DNA of 64,000 nt, taken from NCBI GenBank assembly GCA_028751875.1, contig CM054167.1, positions 23,078,148-23,142,147 on the forward strand, written 5' to 3'. Made by a program: the position numbers and the translations under genes. This document shows, one piece after another, positions 9,250 to 22,229 of this stretch. The DNA comes from Rapana venosa (Eukaryota; Mollusca; Gastropoda; Neogastropoda; Muricidae). A model generated the notes under the pieces. The model had not been told where the DNA came from. It was given only the letters and a program-made list of their open reading frames with translations, and searched no databases. Position 1 is the first letter of the stretch. Each line of letters opens with the position of its first letter.

Positions 9250-10085
9250 TTTTTCATTCCTCGGCTAGAGCTCCGAGGTTTACCAGTAGTGAGATTTTTG
9301 TAAATGCAATCATCATCCCCCCCCCCCCCCCCTGCCCCCTCCCCCACCCCCTCCCCCTGCCCCCTCCCCCACCCCCTCCCCCCCAACCAGTTAGGTAGCT
9401 GCAATCCGACTTCAGGATGGTGTCTAAGCATGACACCTGAGTGCATGCGGTTTTTTTTAATTTTCATCTGTTCCTACCCGCATGAAATGGACTACTCTTC
9501 TGAAAGGCGGAACAGGTTTTTAATATGTATGTTCTTTCGAGCCAGAAGGCCCATAGAGCCGGAGCTTATCCCGGTTTCTGTAGCGTTAAGCGAACTGATG
9601 GTTTTTCACCACCCCTGTGACAGGACGCTAGTCTGTCGCCAGATACTTCCCCAGCAGAGCTGGTACCCACTTGTACACCTGGGTGGAGTGAGGAAAATAG
9701 GAGTAAAGTGTCTTTCCCAAGGACACAACACCTAGCCGAGCGGGGATCGAACCCGCGACCTCTGGATCACGAGTCGACCGCCTAAACCACTCGACCACGG
9801 TGCCTCCTTTTTTAAATATGTGGGCAAGATGTTCTGCGTGCATTTGCACACGGGGCCTGGGTTTGTCTCATCTGGAGGATTTTGACATTAAGTTTGATTT
9901 TTTTTTTTTTTAAGTTTTCATCAAACCAAGAAGAAAGGGCAAAAATAAAATAAATAAAGAAAGAAAAAAATTAAATTTTTTTTTTTTTAAAGGAAGAAAT
10001 TGCGAGGCTGGGAATCGAACCCAGAACCCTCACGGTTTACTTGTTAGGCAGGTGAACGTCTTAACCGTCCTGCCACCTTCCTTCT
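9250..10085 (-). repeat. SINE-A (tail 2 + core + head 2) split by a SINE-B
   Basis: Tail 2 (from 9258, 'ctagagctccgaggtttacc') joins the core to 9528 ('ggcggaacaggttttta'). The core resumes at about 9810 ('atgtgggcaagatgttctgc') and ends in head 2 at 10005-10085 ('gggaatcgaacccagaaccc', 'ggcaggtgaacgtcttaacc'). Head 2 looks like a tRNA with a good B box, but it belongs to the SINE. The C-run at 9319-9334 lies in tail 2. Confidence 0.8.
9530..9807 (-). repeat. SINE-B, complete copy
   Basis: The minus-strand head is 'ggcaccgtggtcgagtggtt' with B box 'gggttcgatccccgc', then a conserved centre 'gtgtccttgggaaagacact', 'ggtgtacaagtgggtacc' and the end 'ctatgggccttctggctcg'. Other copies are at 33065 (+), 38884 (-) and 57002 (-). 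Similar sequence ('ttaatatgt' / 'ttaaatatgt') flanks it, probably a target duplication. Confidence 0.85.
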
Positions 10086-10225
10086 TACACAGACTCTAGA
10101 AATGAGTGGAACTTGTCCCTTCAGTTGTAGTCTCGTCCACTCAGAAAAGGCATGCAGAAAAGAAGACACTTTGCTGAAAAAAAAGAAAAAATAACCATGA
10201 TTTCTCTCTTCTCTGTCTGTTCCAG

Positions 10226-10252
10226 ACTCGCCTTACTCTGATGCCTTTGTGA
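10226..10252 (+). CDS. ABCA2: Probable last ABCA exon
   Basis: A good acceptor ('ctctgtctgttccag', ending 10225) is the first convincing one after donor 7876. Read in the phase the donor demands, it gives TRLTLMPL and a TGA at 10250-10252. A different frame over the same bases reads SPYSDAFVKVPGI then stop, which looks protein-like but does not match the phase. The true end of the protein is therefore not certain. Confidence 0.45.
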   Translation, partial: TRLTLMPL

Positions 10253-13220
10253 AAGTACCAGGGATCTGACCTTAGCCTTTGGCCTTGAACCCTGACCTGG
10301 TCTCTTCATTGCTGGAGGCCCTGGATGGGGAGGAAGGAAGGGGAGGGGAGGGGAGGATACGCGCGCTGTTTCCGTGTTGTGTGTGTGGAGTCAGGGATGT
10401 GGAGTGTGACTTGGAAAAAACAGTGATGGGGGGGTGGGGGTGGGGGGTTTGTGGTCTCATTTGCCATACATACAACATATATATATGTATGTATTCCTTC
10501 GTGGCTGGTGCAACAGAAAGGAAAAATGGATACTTTACACCAGCAGTCGGTGTGTAGTTTGTGATGAAAGATGCTTAAAATATATATAGATATTGCTGAA
10601 GGGAGAACATTGTGTGATGATGTGATCCCACATCTTCTTTCTTTTTCTTTCATTTTTTCTTCTTTCTTTTTTGAGTGATTTTTTTTTCCTCACAGATTTA
10701 TCACCACATCTACAGCTTTTTCTGTGCACACAGAGCTAAATAGAAGGCATTTTACTCTATGCTCAAACTTAATGTGAGGGGAAAAAATATGTGATTCGCA
10801 GTGTATATGCGGAAGACTTTTTCTGTGCTAACAAGAAAAAAAACTAAAAGTTTGAAACGTTTTTTTGCGCTATGGGAGAAAACTGTTGAATAATAAAGAG
10901 TTTGAGCTGAGCGCAGGCAGTGAAGATTGCTTTAATCCCAAGGTTTAATTCTGGATCCTTTTGTTGTTCACACTTGCAGCTGAAACTGGTGTGATGTGTG
11001 AGATGTCGTCTGCTCCTTAAGAAATGGTCTGGGTTTAAAATGCCTTGGGGGGTTGGGAAGGGGGGGGGGGGGGAGGAACATCCGTTGTAAAATGTTCATC
11101 ACATAACCTAAGTTTTTGGCAAAGGCTTGACTTTATTTTGGTGACAACCCTGCTGATGTGGCTTTTGTGGAGGGTAGGGCAATAAACAGTATGGATTGGA
11201 ATGAAAATTTTTTTGGGGGGGAGGGGGTATGGAAAATAATCGGAAGATGCTTTTTTGGGGGGGGTTTCCTCGACTAGAACGCCGAGTATCATCACTGGCA
11301 AGGTTTTGCGTATGCGACCGTTTTTAATATACCATTAAGGTATCCGCATTTTGACTTCCAGGACAGAAGATGCTTTGAAAAATGCATTTCTACTACAGTT
11401 GTTTGAGGGGGTTTCCAGAGATATATAGGTAAAAAGTCATCCAGGGTTGAATTATGTAGCTGATGATTATCTAGAAATGTTGCTTGCTTTGAAAATAGGA
11501 AGAAAGAAATGTGTTTGTGTTTTTCTGGTATTTGTTCACCTTAAATAGTTTCGGGCTTTTCAAAATTCTGGTGTAATTAGCGAAACTCATCGTTTACATA
11601 TTTCAAGTCTTGTGTATCTGGTGAATTTAGGATCAATTCATCGTTAGTATATTTCAAGTCTTGTGTAACTGACGAATTTAGGATCAATCTTTGCTTCGTT
11701 TGATTCAAGATCTCTTTGTTATCAGAAACGTGACAGTGCCTACAGGTTAAGTTTTCTTTTGCCTTTTTGTGTGCGTGCGTGCGTGCGTGCGTGTACTTCT
11801 ACCGAAGATGACGTTTTTTCAAACAACTTTGTTTGTGCCTTTGCGCTGTCACGCTCGTCTACTGAAACAAGTTTTCTTCGTTCATCTGGAATTTTCTAGA
11901 AAAGCTGTTTTTATATTTTAAAAAAAAGGCCTGGCATGTTTCGTTTTGAGGGGATCCTTTTTGCTTTATCCATAGACTTTGATTTCATCGATTGTCTCAG
12001 ATCATAATTACATAAACACGGATTGCTATATTGGACTTTAAATGTTTGATTTTCCTTTTTCTTTATTTTGTGACGCTAACTGATTTTTGTCGTTGTTGTT
12101 GTTGTGATGGTTGTTTGTTTATTTCATAAATATCACTTTTTTTTATAAAAGTAATTTTTTTCCAGTACGGTTTTATCTTTGCCGTTTTTCGGAATTGGTT
12201 GACATTAACAGCGTCACACACACACAAAAATAGTTACAAAATTTGATAAAGGCCCACATGAGGAAATGTTTCTCGGGGGATCATCATGCTTGTATAGGAT
12301 GTGTACCCAGCAATTGCAGTTTCTTTATTGATTGCAGATTTGATTATATGACTCTGTGTGTGTGTGAGTGTGTGTGTGTGGGTGTTCATGTGTGCATTCG
12401 TATGTGTGTGTGTGCGTTTATTCAAACACATAAGAGTTCTTGTCAAATAAGCGCAGAATGTAATATCTGTAATTATAATACCAGCAATAGTCATAGTGTT
12501 AGTAATAATGATAATAACAGTACTGATGATAATGATGATGATAGAAATTATTGTGGTTTTTTTTCATTATTGTCAATATCAATATATTTCTAACATCCAA
12601 TGAATTCAGTATTGGTCAGTAAATGTTGAGCAAATCCAGCATTTCTGTTTAAAAAAAACCCAGCCTACTACCCCACCCCACCCTACCCCGTATTGTGATC
12701 TCCAGTGTTTGCCATAATTATGCTTCTTCTGTTGCTCCAGTTGGCTTCTCAGGCCTGGCTTCCTGCTTGTATTGTGCCAAGTGTGTGTGTGGTGTGTGTG
12801 TGTGCGCGCGCGCGTGCATGTGTGTGTAGTGTGTGTCTATGTTGCGTGTGTGTGTTGTGCGCATGCGTGTGTGTGTGTATACAATGATCACGCACATTTA
12901 TGTGCCAGTAGGGTTGTTTTTTAGCAAATGTTTTGTTTCAGCGATTTCTGACCAGGTTTTCGTCCAGTGTTTGGCTATTCTGCATACAATGATAACAACT
13001 TAGATGATTAGCAACATGCTTTTTATCCTCCTGTCATTTTTCAGCCTTGCAATGTACATCTCTGTCTTCTTATGTTTGTTTAGATATGTTTTGCTGGTAT
13101 ATATATATACAACGCCAGTTTAACATAGGGCCAGTTTAAAGTTTATTCTTTTGTTATCACTGATACGTCAGTTATGTTTGTATCCTTGTGTATTATTTGC
13201 CAGATACGGTATGTCTAGTT
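10253..13220 (+). other. Putative ABCA 3' untranslated/flanking region
   Basis: About 3 kb with no gene. It is T-rich and mostly unique, with a GA/GG-rich patch (10330-10450), a degraded tail-2 SINE piece (11270-11370, -), a short GCGT run (11770), and GT tracts (12355-12415, 12780-12880). AATAAA at 10892-10897 is a candidate poly(A) signal. Confidence 0.4.
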
Positions 13221-13715
13221 AATAAAACAAGCAGGAGGATGGACCAAGAAGGCAGAAAATAGACAAGGAGGAAGTGACAGTAAGAAAAGGAATAAGGCAG
13301 AAACAAAGAGAGGGATAGAAAAGCACAGTATAACCAGAAGGTGGGGATGTTTATTTGGGGGGGGGGGGCTTATTCCTCGGCTAAAGCATTGAGGTTCACC
13401 AATGATGAGATTTTGCGTATGCGACCATTTCTGCCCACCGTGAAGTTATTTATTTATTTATTCTTTTATTTCGAGGATAATGGAATAAACACTCATGCTT
13501 TTTTTTCATCCAGTCACCGTGTGTTTTGTCAATTTTGTCATCCGTTCCCACTGGCACATTGAGCCTACTCCTCCGAAAAGCGGAACAGGTTTTAACATGT
13601 GCGCAAGATGTTCTGTGTACACATGGGAGCTCGGTTTACAGTCTCATCTGAAGGACTTGGCTTTGGGGAGGGATGCTGTTTATTCTTACAGGCCTCTGGT
13701 ATCCCCCACAGGGGA
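13221..13715 (+). repeat. SINE-D 3' module split by a SINE-A
   Basis: The left half (13228-13352: 'gcaggaggatggaccaagaa', 'aagagagggatagaaaag', 'agaaggtggggatg') and right half (13668-13715: 'gggatgctgtttattc ... aggcctctggtatccccc') form the same module found intact at 28795-28940. A SINE-A occupies the middle. The word gggatg...tttatt occurs on both sides of the insert, consistent with a target duplication. Confidence 0.7.
13365..13668 (-). repeat. SINE-A, tail 2 + tail 1 + core
   Basis: 'ctcggctaaagcattgaggt' and 'gcgtatgcgaccatttctgc' are tail 2; 'tttcgaggataatggaataa' is tail 1; the core runs to 'agtctcatctgaaggact'. Both tails occur in one copy. Confidence 0.75.
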
Positions 13716-13874
13716 AGCTGCACATTCAAATCAACTGCCATTGTGAGAGAAGACACAAAACTTTGCATTTTCTGAAAATAACTATGCCTAAATGTCGGTG
13801 GAATATACAGAAAATCATGTGTCACTATTTCATTGCAATACATAGTTCATCATTATGCCGTACTGGAATGCCTG

Positions 13875-14180
13875 GAATATCATTATCTTTGATTTCACTT
13901 TGAAGACAGAGAAAATGATTGGTCTTTAAACTTTGAACACTATCTCATTATCTGTGATTTCACTTGGAAGACAGAGAAAATGATTGGTCTTTAAACTTTG
14001 ATCACTATTTCATGGGAAATGAGTCTTTTCATAGCTTTCTTCAGAAAGTTAGTTTTTTTTAAAAATTTTATTCAGTTCAGTTTCCATCGGGGAAAAACAT
14101 CATTTCTCCTTTGGAAATTCAGAACTTTATTCCATTCAGTTTCTATCAGGGAAAAAAAAATCATATCTCCTTTGGAAATG
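13875..14180 (+). repeat. Two local tandem duplications
   Basis: A 65-bp unit ('tttgatttcactttgaagac ... ') occurs twice at about 13880-14005. A 58-bp unit ('ttccatcggggaaaaacat ... ') occurs twice at about 14075-14175. Both are diverged. No gene seen. Confidence 0.75.
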
Positions 14181-14498
14181 CCAGACTGTTATCTTAGCAG
14201 ATTGATATCAACGTTAATTGACGCCAACCATCACAGGGTTTAAGATGTGTTTGATTCCGATTGCTATCAAAACTTGCTTGTATTCTGAAAATAGTCTTCA
14301 GAGTTTTAGGGGAAACAGTTCTGCCTCTGACCACAGTCTCAGTGTGTGTGTGTGTGGGGATAGAAACTGGATTTGGGAAAACTTTGCAACGGGAAAAATG
14401 CGTAGATTTCTTCCTTGTTCAGTCATTGACAATCATTGTCTTGCTTCCGTCACTTTCAGTTGGTGCTTGTGTCCAGGCTTTTGGCCACTTGATTTGTT

Positions 14499-14499
<1 letters not shown>

Positions 14500-14529
<30 letters not shown>

Positions 14530-14840
14530 GACTCTTGTGTGTGTGTGTGACTCTGTGTGTGTGTGTGTGACTGTGTGTGTGTGTGTGGGGACTGTGTGTG
14601 TGACTCTGTGTGTGACTTGTGTTGTGTGTGTGTGTGACTTGTGTGTGTGTGTGTGCGACTCTGTGTGTGTGTGTGTGTGACTGTGTGACTCTGTGTGTGT
14701 GTGTGTGTGTGTTGACTTGTGTGTGTGTGTGACTCTGTGTGTGTGTGACTCTGTGTGTGTGTGTGTGACTCTGTGTGTGTGTGTGACTCTGTGTGTGTGT
14801 GTGTGTGATTCTGTGTGTGTGGTGTGTGTGTTGATCATGT
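14500..14840. repeat. (TGTG...TGACTC)n compound microsatellite
   Basis: TG runs interrupted regularly by 'actctg' or 'acttg'. The Cys/Val and His/Thr ORFs across it are artefacts. Confidence 0.95.
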
Positions 14841-17480
14841 ACTTTTTTTGTGTGTGTTTTTCCCCAGATGGATTTTTTTTTTTTATACACTGGAAAATAG
14901 CAAATTTTGCTTACAAGTAGATGAGTATGGGTGTATATTACGTCTTAAAATGGCATGATGAAGTATTACCCGTGCATACGTTTCTGCGTTTGTATGTGTG
15001 GAGTGTGTGGTTTTAAATGCTTTGCTTTGTGTTTGAATTTTTCTCCAAAAATATAGGTATAGATAATTTCCCCCCCCCTCCTCCTCCAAGAAAAAAAATA
15101 TATATATACACACACACACTGCTGCATATTGCTCGTGAGGGGGGAGAAAAGGAGAACTCTGTATTTTGTGTATTGAAAATAGTCGGCAGATGACAAGAGA
15201 TTTATCTTGATATAGTTTATGGATGTAATAGTTTACCTGAACCAGTCAACCTTGCAAGAGTCAGTGTTGAGGCAGTTATTTGCTTCGTAGATTGAGATGG
15301 AATTATTGCGCGTGTAGATTCTTCTTAACCGATTGCTGTGATAACTTTGCATCATGCTGCTCCTGAAGATTTTATTATTATTGTTATTATTATTATTATT
15401 GTTATTATTATTATCTTTTTTTTTTTATTGTTGGTTCTTTTGTATCATTAGATATTTTTCATTATAAAGTAACGGAAAAGTGTATTTTTGGTTTGGTAAG
15501 GTTTTACTGCCAGTGAGGTACAACATATTATATTTTTTGTCTTATGTGATATTTCCTCATCTTGGGGATGTACAAAAAAATACATGTATTTTTCATTTGC
15601 TTTGAGGGAGTGCTGGTTATGCTTAGCCATTCTTTCTTGATTGTACATGACAGATTTGGATTGGACACAGTGTTATCTCAATATTTATGGGTATTTTGCT
15701 GTCAGCTGGACTGATATACATTGGCACCGCGCTGTAGCGAATCATTGTCTTTCAAGACCACAAGAAGACTATTGGAACACGCATACAAACAGGAAGCATG
15801 CACTGAAGATAGCGATGGAAAATGAGAAAATAAGAAAAAGATTTAAAATTGGAAACAAAATGACCCAAGGGTATTTTTTATTTTGATTATCTTAAATCCA
15901 TCTTTCTCGTAAAATTGAAGGTTTATTTACAAAGAATCACTCCTGTCCTTGCATAAGTTAAGGATTTGGATTAGCCCATTAAACAACACTTCTTCTTTGT
16001 CGTCAAACACTCAAACAGCAACTATTGTTGTCAGTTATATGAGCAAAAATTCGTCGCGCTGCCGTTAAGCAACTGACAAGTCAGGCCCAGCGCATCCAAC
16101 TTTGGCTTGACATACTTCTTAATGTTAAAATGTTTTATGTACAAATGAAAAAGATGTCATTCTTTATCATCAGTGTCAATGAATGAGCTTTAAATGTACA
16201 GTGTTGTCATGCCTGTGTTGATTTGTTTGATTGATGTACCATACAACTACACTAAGAAATGAACTTTATTCAATTCTGAAGTTAATATCGTGAAAGCAGA
16301 AAGAGAATGTAGCAGAAATGGTAAGTTTCAGCAGGTTGGCTATGAAACAAAATGGCGAGGAATTTTTTTACTGCAAGCACAGATTTAAATTTTGCATACA
16401 GGTAAAAGACAAAAAAAATTCCTTTGAGATTATGATAAATGTGCATTACTTGATACCTTTGCAGTTAGAACAAATCTTTCTGTTTGTAATGCCCAGAAGA
16501 TAACTTTTGGAGGGCCAAATTTTGTTTTTTGAAATATTTGGGGGGGCCACATTTTGTTTTCATTGAAAATCTCTTTTTTTATCATTTCTAGTGAAATAAA
16601 GATCAACAGCTTCACTCTCACGTATTCTGAATTATGTGAATTTTTTTGTGCATGTTTGCAGAAAATTTAATGCATGTGACTCGTGAAGTGTTGCGACTTG
16701 TTTGTGTTTTCTGGAGTTTTATTTGTTTTTTGGTGTCATCTTCTTCTTCGCATCTCCAAGTTGTAGCATGTTGACAGGTATTTTATTTTCCAGTATGACT
16801 CTGGCTTGCTGTGAAAAGACAGTAAATTTGTCTCTGATTGTTGAATGTTTGAAGAAACAGGTTTTGTTCTGTTGCTTATTTTGTAGAAGCTGGAGGGGGG
16901 GGGGGGGGGTTGTCTTGTTTGGGAGGATTTTTGTGTGTGCATTTAGTTGGTTGTGGGGTTTGTTTGGAGGGGAGAGGGGGAAGTTGGGGGGGGGGTGTTG
17001 TTTGCTTGTATTTGTTGTGGGGGAGAGAGCCATTGATGATTTTTTTGTATAGTCGCTATTCTTCATTTTTCGTTGGTGTTCTCATTGAGGATCTTTGAAT
17101 TACACTGAGAAAAATGTTCATGTGCTGTCGCTTGTTTACTTGCCATGGTTTAGCATCTTTTCAACTCAGTGTACATGGAATTGTTCACTTGGATTTTTTG
17201 TGTGTGGTTTATTTGTCCGTTTGTTTGTAAAGATTGTACAAGCAAACTCTTTTTTTGCAATGTGTGTGTGCATGTGCATGCACGTGTGTATATCTGATTG
17301 TGTGTGAATAAATTGTAGTGCATGTTTCAAACAAGTGCAATTTTCAAGATTTGTGAGTCATCATTCTGTAGCTTCCTCCTATAGGTTCCATTTGGCAGGA
17401 ATACAATGCTTCAGTATTGTTTTGTTTTTTATTCAGCCAGTGGTGTGAAATATATTTTAATATTTAGATTATGTCAGGAA
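14841..17480. other. Non-coding, T/G-rich stretch
   Basis: No gene seen. It holds a TTA/ATT run (15370-15415), a degraded SINE-D body piece (about 15985-16115: 'cgttaagcaactgacaagtc', 'aggcccagcgcatcc') and G runs at 16890-17000. AATAAA words (for example 17307-17312 and, further on, 18021-18026) are possible poly(A) signals for a very long ABCA 3' UTR. Confidence 0.5.
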
Positions 17481-17483
17481 GAC

Positions 17484-17484
<1 letters not shown>

Positions 17485-17535
<51 letters not shown>

Positions 17536-17546
17536 TACATACATAC

Positions 17547-17601
<55 letters not shown>

Positions 17602-17645
17602 ATATATATATATATATAATTGATAAATATATATATACATATATG
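17485..17645. repeat. (CA)n then (TA)n microsatellite
   Basis: About 23 CA units are followed by long TA stretches with short interruptions. Confidence 0.97.
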
Positions 17646-18084
17646 AAAATGTTTACTGAAGTTGATCAATCTATCAGTTAGAATGACTTTATATCAAAAT
17701 GTATGTATTTGACGAGCACAGAGTTATATGATGGGTGATTAAGCAACCAGCAGGTTTTAACTCTTGCATTTCTTGTTACGTGAAAGAAAGGAGCAACAAG
17801 TTATTGATGTATGTAGTGAAATGGTGTAAGAACTTCACTCTGTAAGAATACGGCCTTCTGCTCATGCTTTGCACCAAGAAGTGGTGTTCACTTTTTGTCT
17901 GATCGTGATAGTGTGTGTTGTAGTTTAGATCTGCAGTGAAGATTTCGATTACTGAAACATCTGGAGAAGAAAGCTGAAACTCTGCTTGGCTCTCAAGGCC
18001 ATGTGTAATGTTACAAAAATAATAAATAGTGTGTGATACAGATTTTGTCTGTTCACAGAGAGCCTATTATGACATTCAGACTTG

Positions 18085-18235
18085 TTTTTAGATGGGAATA
18101 CAATTTTTGTTAAGTTAACAGAACATTTTATTGAGATAGGAATACAATTTTTGTTAAGTTAGCAGATTTTTTTTTTTACATAGGAATACAATTTTTGTTA
18201 TAATTTAGCAGAACATTTTCATGAGGCAGGAATAC
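18085..18235 (+). repeat. Approximately 45-bp tandem repeat
   Basis: 'gggaatacaatttttgttaa' followed by 'gttaacagaacatttt' recurs about four times with drift. 18236-19240 shows no gene. Confidence 0.8.
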
Positions 18236-19247
18236 AGTTGTCACAAGCTGGTAGACAGTGAGCAATCTCATCCTGATGAAAACCAACATTTTCCTGACAT
18301 TGTGTAATACAGTTTAACATGGCAGTTTGATGTTTAACAAAGCGGTGCGCATGATGTCTTTGTTAGTCTGAGATTGCCAACATCTTATGACTGTACATGT
18401 TATTTCATTTACAGAAAAAAAAGGGGCTATGTATAAGGTGCATTCACAAAGCTGATACACATTTTCATTACTTACTGTTCTTCTGAAATAAGAGTATTCC
18501 ATGTTGGGAAAAAAATGAACATGTGTAGAAAATGCAGGCAATGTTTAACACCCATTAACGAATGTTGATGCAGTTTTCTTGCTACTGACATGATCATTCT
18601 CTATTGAAAATTTTTTGTTAATGTTTTGCCATAAAAACTGTGATGCCAGCTGTGGCTGTTTTTGTAACGAGAGGAGTGCTGCCCCTTTACCTCAAAAAGG
18701 ACAATATTGTATCCCGTGTATATTTCTCAATGGCAAACATCAGAGAAGGTTTTTTTGTTCAATTTTTTTTCTTTTTCTTTTGTGCAGAAGTTTGTACAGT
18801 TAAATAATCTGATACTTCCTTTTGGAACAAGAGCAGAGAAGCATGTACAGGTGTTTGAAAATCATTAGGGTCAGTGGCATCATTAGCTTTTACGAACTTT
18901 TGTCTTTGTTGTTGCTGAATGCTAAAGACTAAGGCCAGCCATTTTCTACAGGTTTTTTTTTCTCTTCATCACTATTTTTGTGGGTGCTTGAATGGGTTCT
19001 TTTTGTTTTTTGCCTTTCCAGTTGATGAAAGCATGAATATTTTCATATTTGTGAAAAAGCTGATTTTTTGTTTTGTTTGTTTTGCGTTCTACTGTTTAAA
19101 AAAAAAGTTGCTTATTCATAACATTTGATAACTTTTGGAATATATAATGACATTAATGCCATCTTCATACCCCACGTTTTTTCATAAGTGGGATACTTTT
19201 TAAAAAAAATATTCATCTAACAGTATGGTTTTTATTTTGTCACCTCC

Positions 19248-19248
19248 T

Positions 19249-19285
<37 letters not shown>

Positions 19286-19371
19286 ATACACACACACTCA
19301 CAAAATAAAATCAAATAAAGTCTGCAAAGCAGGTTCTGCTCTTTGCTTCCCATCTTCTCCTCTCCCCCTGG

Positions 19372-19400
<29 letters not shown>
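19248..19400. repeat. Two long poly-C tracts
   Basis: C runs at about 19251-19285 and 19373-19399, each followed by CA-rich sequence. 19401-20050 shows no gene. Confidence 0.9.
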
Positions 19401-19402
<2 letters not shown>

Positions 19403-20059
19403 CACACACACACACTCACACAGAGATACACACATGCACGCACAAACCTCTTTTTGTAGTATAAGCTGACATCAAAGGCATTTGTATGAACTGAAGGAAT
19501 TTTTGTATTGTTTCAGTAGTTCAATTCATTCATGAGTCTGTTTGAACACAGGCTGTATACAATACACACACACACATTAACACACATATTCATGCTCCAT
19601 GTTATTCACACCGAAAGGAAGGTAAGAACAATACTAACCACAGTACCAACCCAGTGAATGGGCCTTAAAAAAAATAAAGAAATACATTAAAGTAGAATGT
19701 AAATTACCATGGCATGTTTTGGTGGGGAAAAAAATATTTTAATCATTGTTTTGATGAATTTTGTTCTGGCTTGGTGATATTTGTGAAGAAAGTTTCCCAA
19801 TGCAAGAGATGTCCATCTTATTCATTCCGTTTATTTTCTTCCTGAACAGCATGTGCATTTTGACTGTTTTGGCATAGGTCATAATGGTTGTTTTTTGGAT
19901 TAGACCTGTGACAATCACATGGCTGATCTCCCTTGATTAATGACATCATTGCTTGATGTTTCATTGCCAATGTTTGAATTTGAAATGGAGAAAAGAAAAA
20001 AAAATCATCCATGTTTTTTGCTGTCATGGAATTAAAAAAAAAAGAAAAAAGAAGACATT

Positions 20060-20180
20060 TTGTGTGTGTGTGTATACTATGTGTGTGTGTGTTTTGTGTG
20101 TGTTTGGGTGTGTGTGTGTAAGTATGTGTTTTTGTGTTGTGTGTGTGTGTTTTGTGTGTGTGGTGCGTGCGGTGTGTGCA
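20060..20180. repeat. GT microsatellite
   Basis: TG runs with T interruptions. From here the + strand turns A/C-rich for about 700 bp. No gene seen in 20181-21540. Confidence 0.85.
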
Positions 20181-20598
20181 TGATTGCAAGCAAAACCCCC
20201 AAAAATCCAGCGACCTGAAAAAATATATGAAATGGACATACCATACACTCACACTCATCTCTAACAGGACTGCTGGGTTACCTTTTCCTTTTATTATATC
20301 AAAAGCACTTCAAAAAGACTTCATCGAGAAAGAACGCATGCACACGCGATTGTACAAAATACTCATACACAAAACACAAATTCTGATATTAATTATACAT
20401 GTTCAGATATATAAGAACAATCTACTTCTACTGACATATTTTTTTAATGCACGCTGCAATGCACTTCCACAGCATGTCACACAATTTTTTTTTTTTAATC
20501 TCTGAAGACAAAATAATACAAAACACGTATATCAAGCCACATGAATAACACAAAGCTAAAAAAAAAATAATAAAAGCACCAACCAGAAAAGGAGATAA

Positions 20599-20629
<31 letters not shown>

Positions 20630-21549
20630 AGAGACACGTGATATGAGACACGAGGGAGGGGGAGATGGAATGGGAAGAGTTATACACCTTTGAGATAGAA
20701 ACGACTTAACAGCACACACAATCAAAATAATGGGAGGGAGAGGGGGGAGGGTTTCTGGCTGATAAGAGAGGAGCAAAGGTCATGACTTCTGGCCTGAATT
20801 GATGACAGCTCACCTACTCCACCCACCCTCTCCATACACATCCACCCACCCCCCGGTTCCCCCTTTTTGTCGTCTGTTTTTACTACCCGTTTCATTTTGT
20901 TTCAGATTTTCTCTCCTCCCACCCTGAAAAAATGTGTGATTTTCATTTTCGGAAATGTTTGTTTCATATATATTTTCTTCAAACATCGTTCCAGCCTTTC
21001 CTTAGGCCTTAACTAGATGACTAAATGACAAAAAAAATTATTTTTGATATTTTAAAGTGGTTTTTCATTTTCGATTTCCGCAATACACACCCGCCCCCCA
21101 CCCCAGGGCCCGATATAGTTGACACACTCTTCAAGGATCCCCACCCGCCACCCTGGTTATGTTCTTTATATAGACTGCAGAAATGTAACTGACAAGAGCT
21201 CACCTTCAATTTTCCACCAATCAAAAAATAGCTGGTCATTTGCTGCTGGCGTGTGTTCATGGACTGTATGAGGTTCACGAGCTTTGCTAAGTTCAAATTC
21301 TCCACACTTTATAAGAAGAAAAAAAAAAGGAAAAAGAAGGAAGATGAAGAAAAAAGAAGAAAAAGAAAAGAAATTGTAGTTTGGTGTGGCTTGCACGTGC
21401 AAGGGGTTTCCCTTTCTGTTAAGTTGAGTTACATACTGGGGAAAAAACAACAACAAAAGGTTTATACTGACAGGACTATAAAGTTGTTTTTTTTTAAATC
21501 TTGATTATCTTTTGTGTTCTGTGTGTGTAGGGGGGTGGGGGGGACGGGA

Positions 21550-21668
21550 GCATACGCAAAAACCTCACCCATTGGTGAACCTCACAGCTCTAATAATAAT
21601 AATAATATATGGAATTTATATAGCACGGAATCTTGTAAAGCAACAAATCAAAGCACTCAGATGACTTA
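21550..21668. repeat. Tail 2 and tail 3 fragments back to back
   Basis: 'gcaaaaacctcacccattgg' (tail 2, + sense) runs into '(taa)n', then 'tatataagcacgg'-like and 'cttgtaaagcaacaaatcaa' (tail 3, - sense). Confidence 0.6.
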
Positions 21669-21904
21669 AAAAATTTTTTTAATTATTTATTTATGCGTGT
21701 GTATGTGGGTTGTTTTTTTTAGTCGAAGAATGAAAAAAAACCCACCAAACATAAAGCAACAACATGAAAAAATAGGGAGTAAATTCAGTATTGAACCAGA
21801 AGCACAGTTTTCTAAAAGACTACCACCTTTAAAAAAAAGTTCTAAATAAAAATAATTCATGACTTTTTGTTAAATACCACCCTAAATTCAACCATGCAGT
21901 TGGT

Positions 21905-21941
21905 GCGTGTGTGTGTGTGTGTGTGTGGGGGGGGGGGTGTT

Positions 21942-22016
<75 letters not shown>

Positions 22017-22062
22017 AAGGTGTTAACATCCATCTCATTTGAGGTAGGGGGGGGGGGGGGGG
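21905..22062. repeat. GT, G and CT microsatellites
   Basis: (GT)n at 21905, a G run, (TC)n of more than 65 bp at 21946-22014, and a G run at about 22046-22064. Confidence 0.95.
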
Positions 22063-22229
22063 GGTAGTTTGTTTGGGGTTGTTTTTGCTTGTTCTGGGTC
22101 TAACAGACCCGTTTTTTCTTTGTTTTGGAAAGAAAAGAAAAGAAGAAGAAAACTGTAGTTTTCATCAGAATTACTTGATTTTTAAAAAAAAAACCATTCT
22201 CCTCACTCTACTGTTAATCTATCCGTAAT

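Noticed and set aside
10005..10085. tRNA gene on the minus strand
   Set aside because: Good A/B-box-like words, but it is head 2 of a SINE that recurs at 29985, 42885 and 48130 joined to the same core.
15641..15886. 81-codon + ORF (MYMTDLDWTQCYLNIY...)
   Set aside because: No domain, no splice context, in a long non-coding T-rich stretch; length is within chance.
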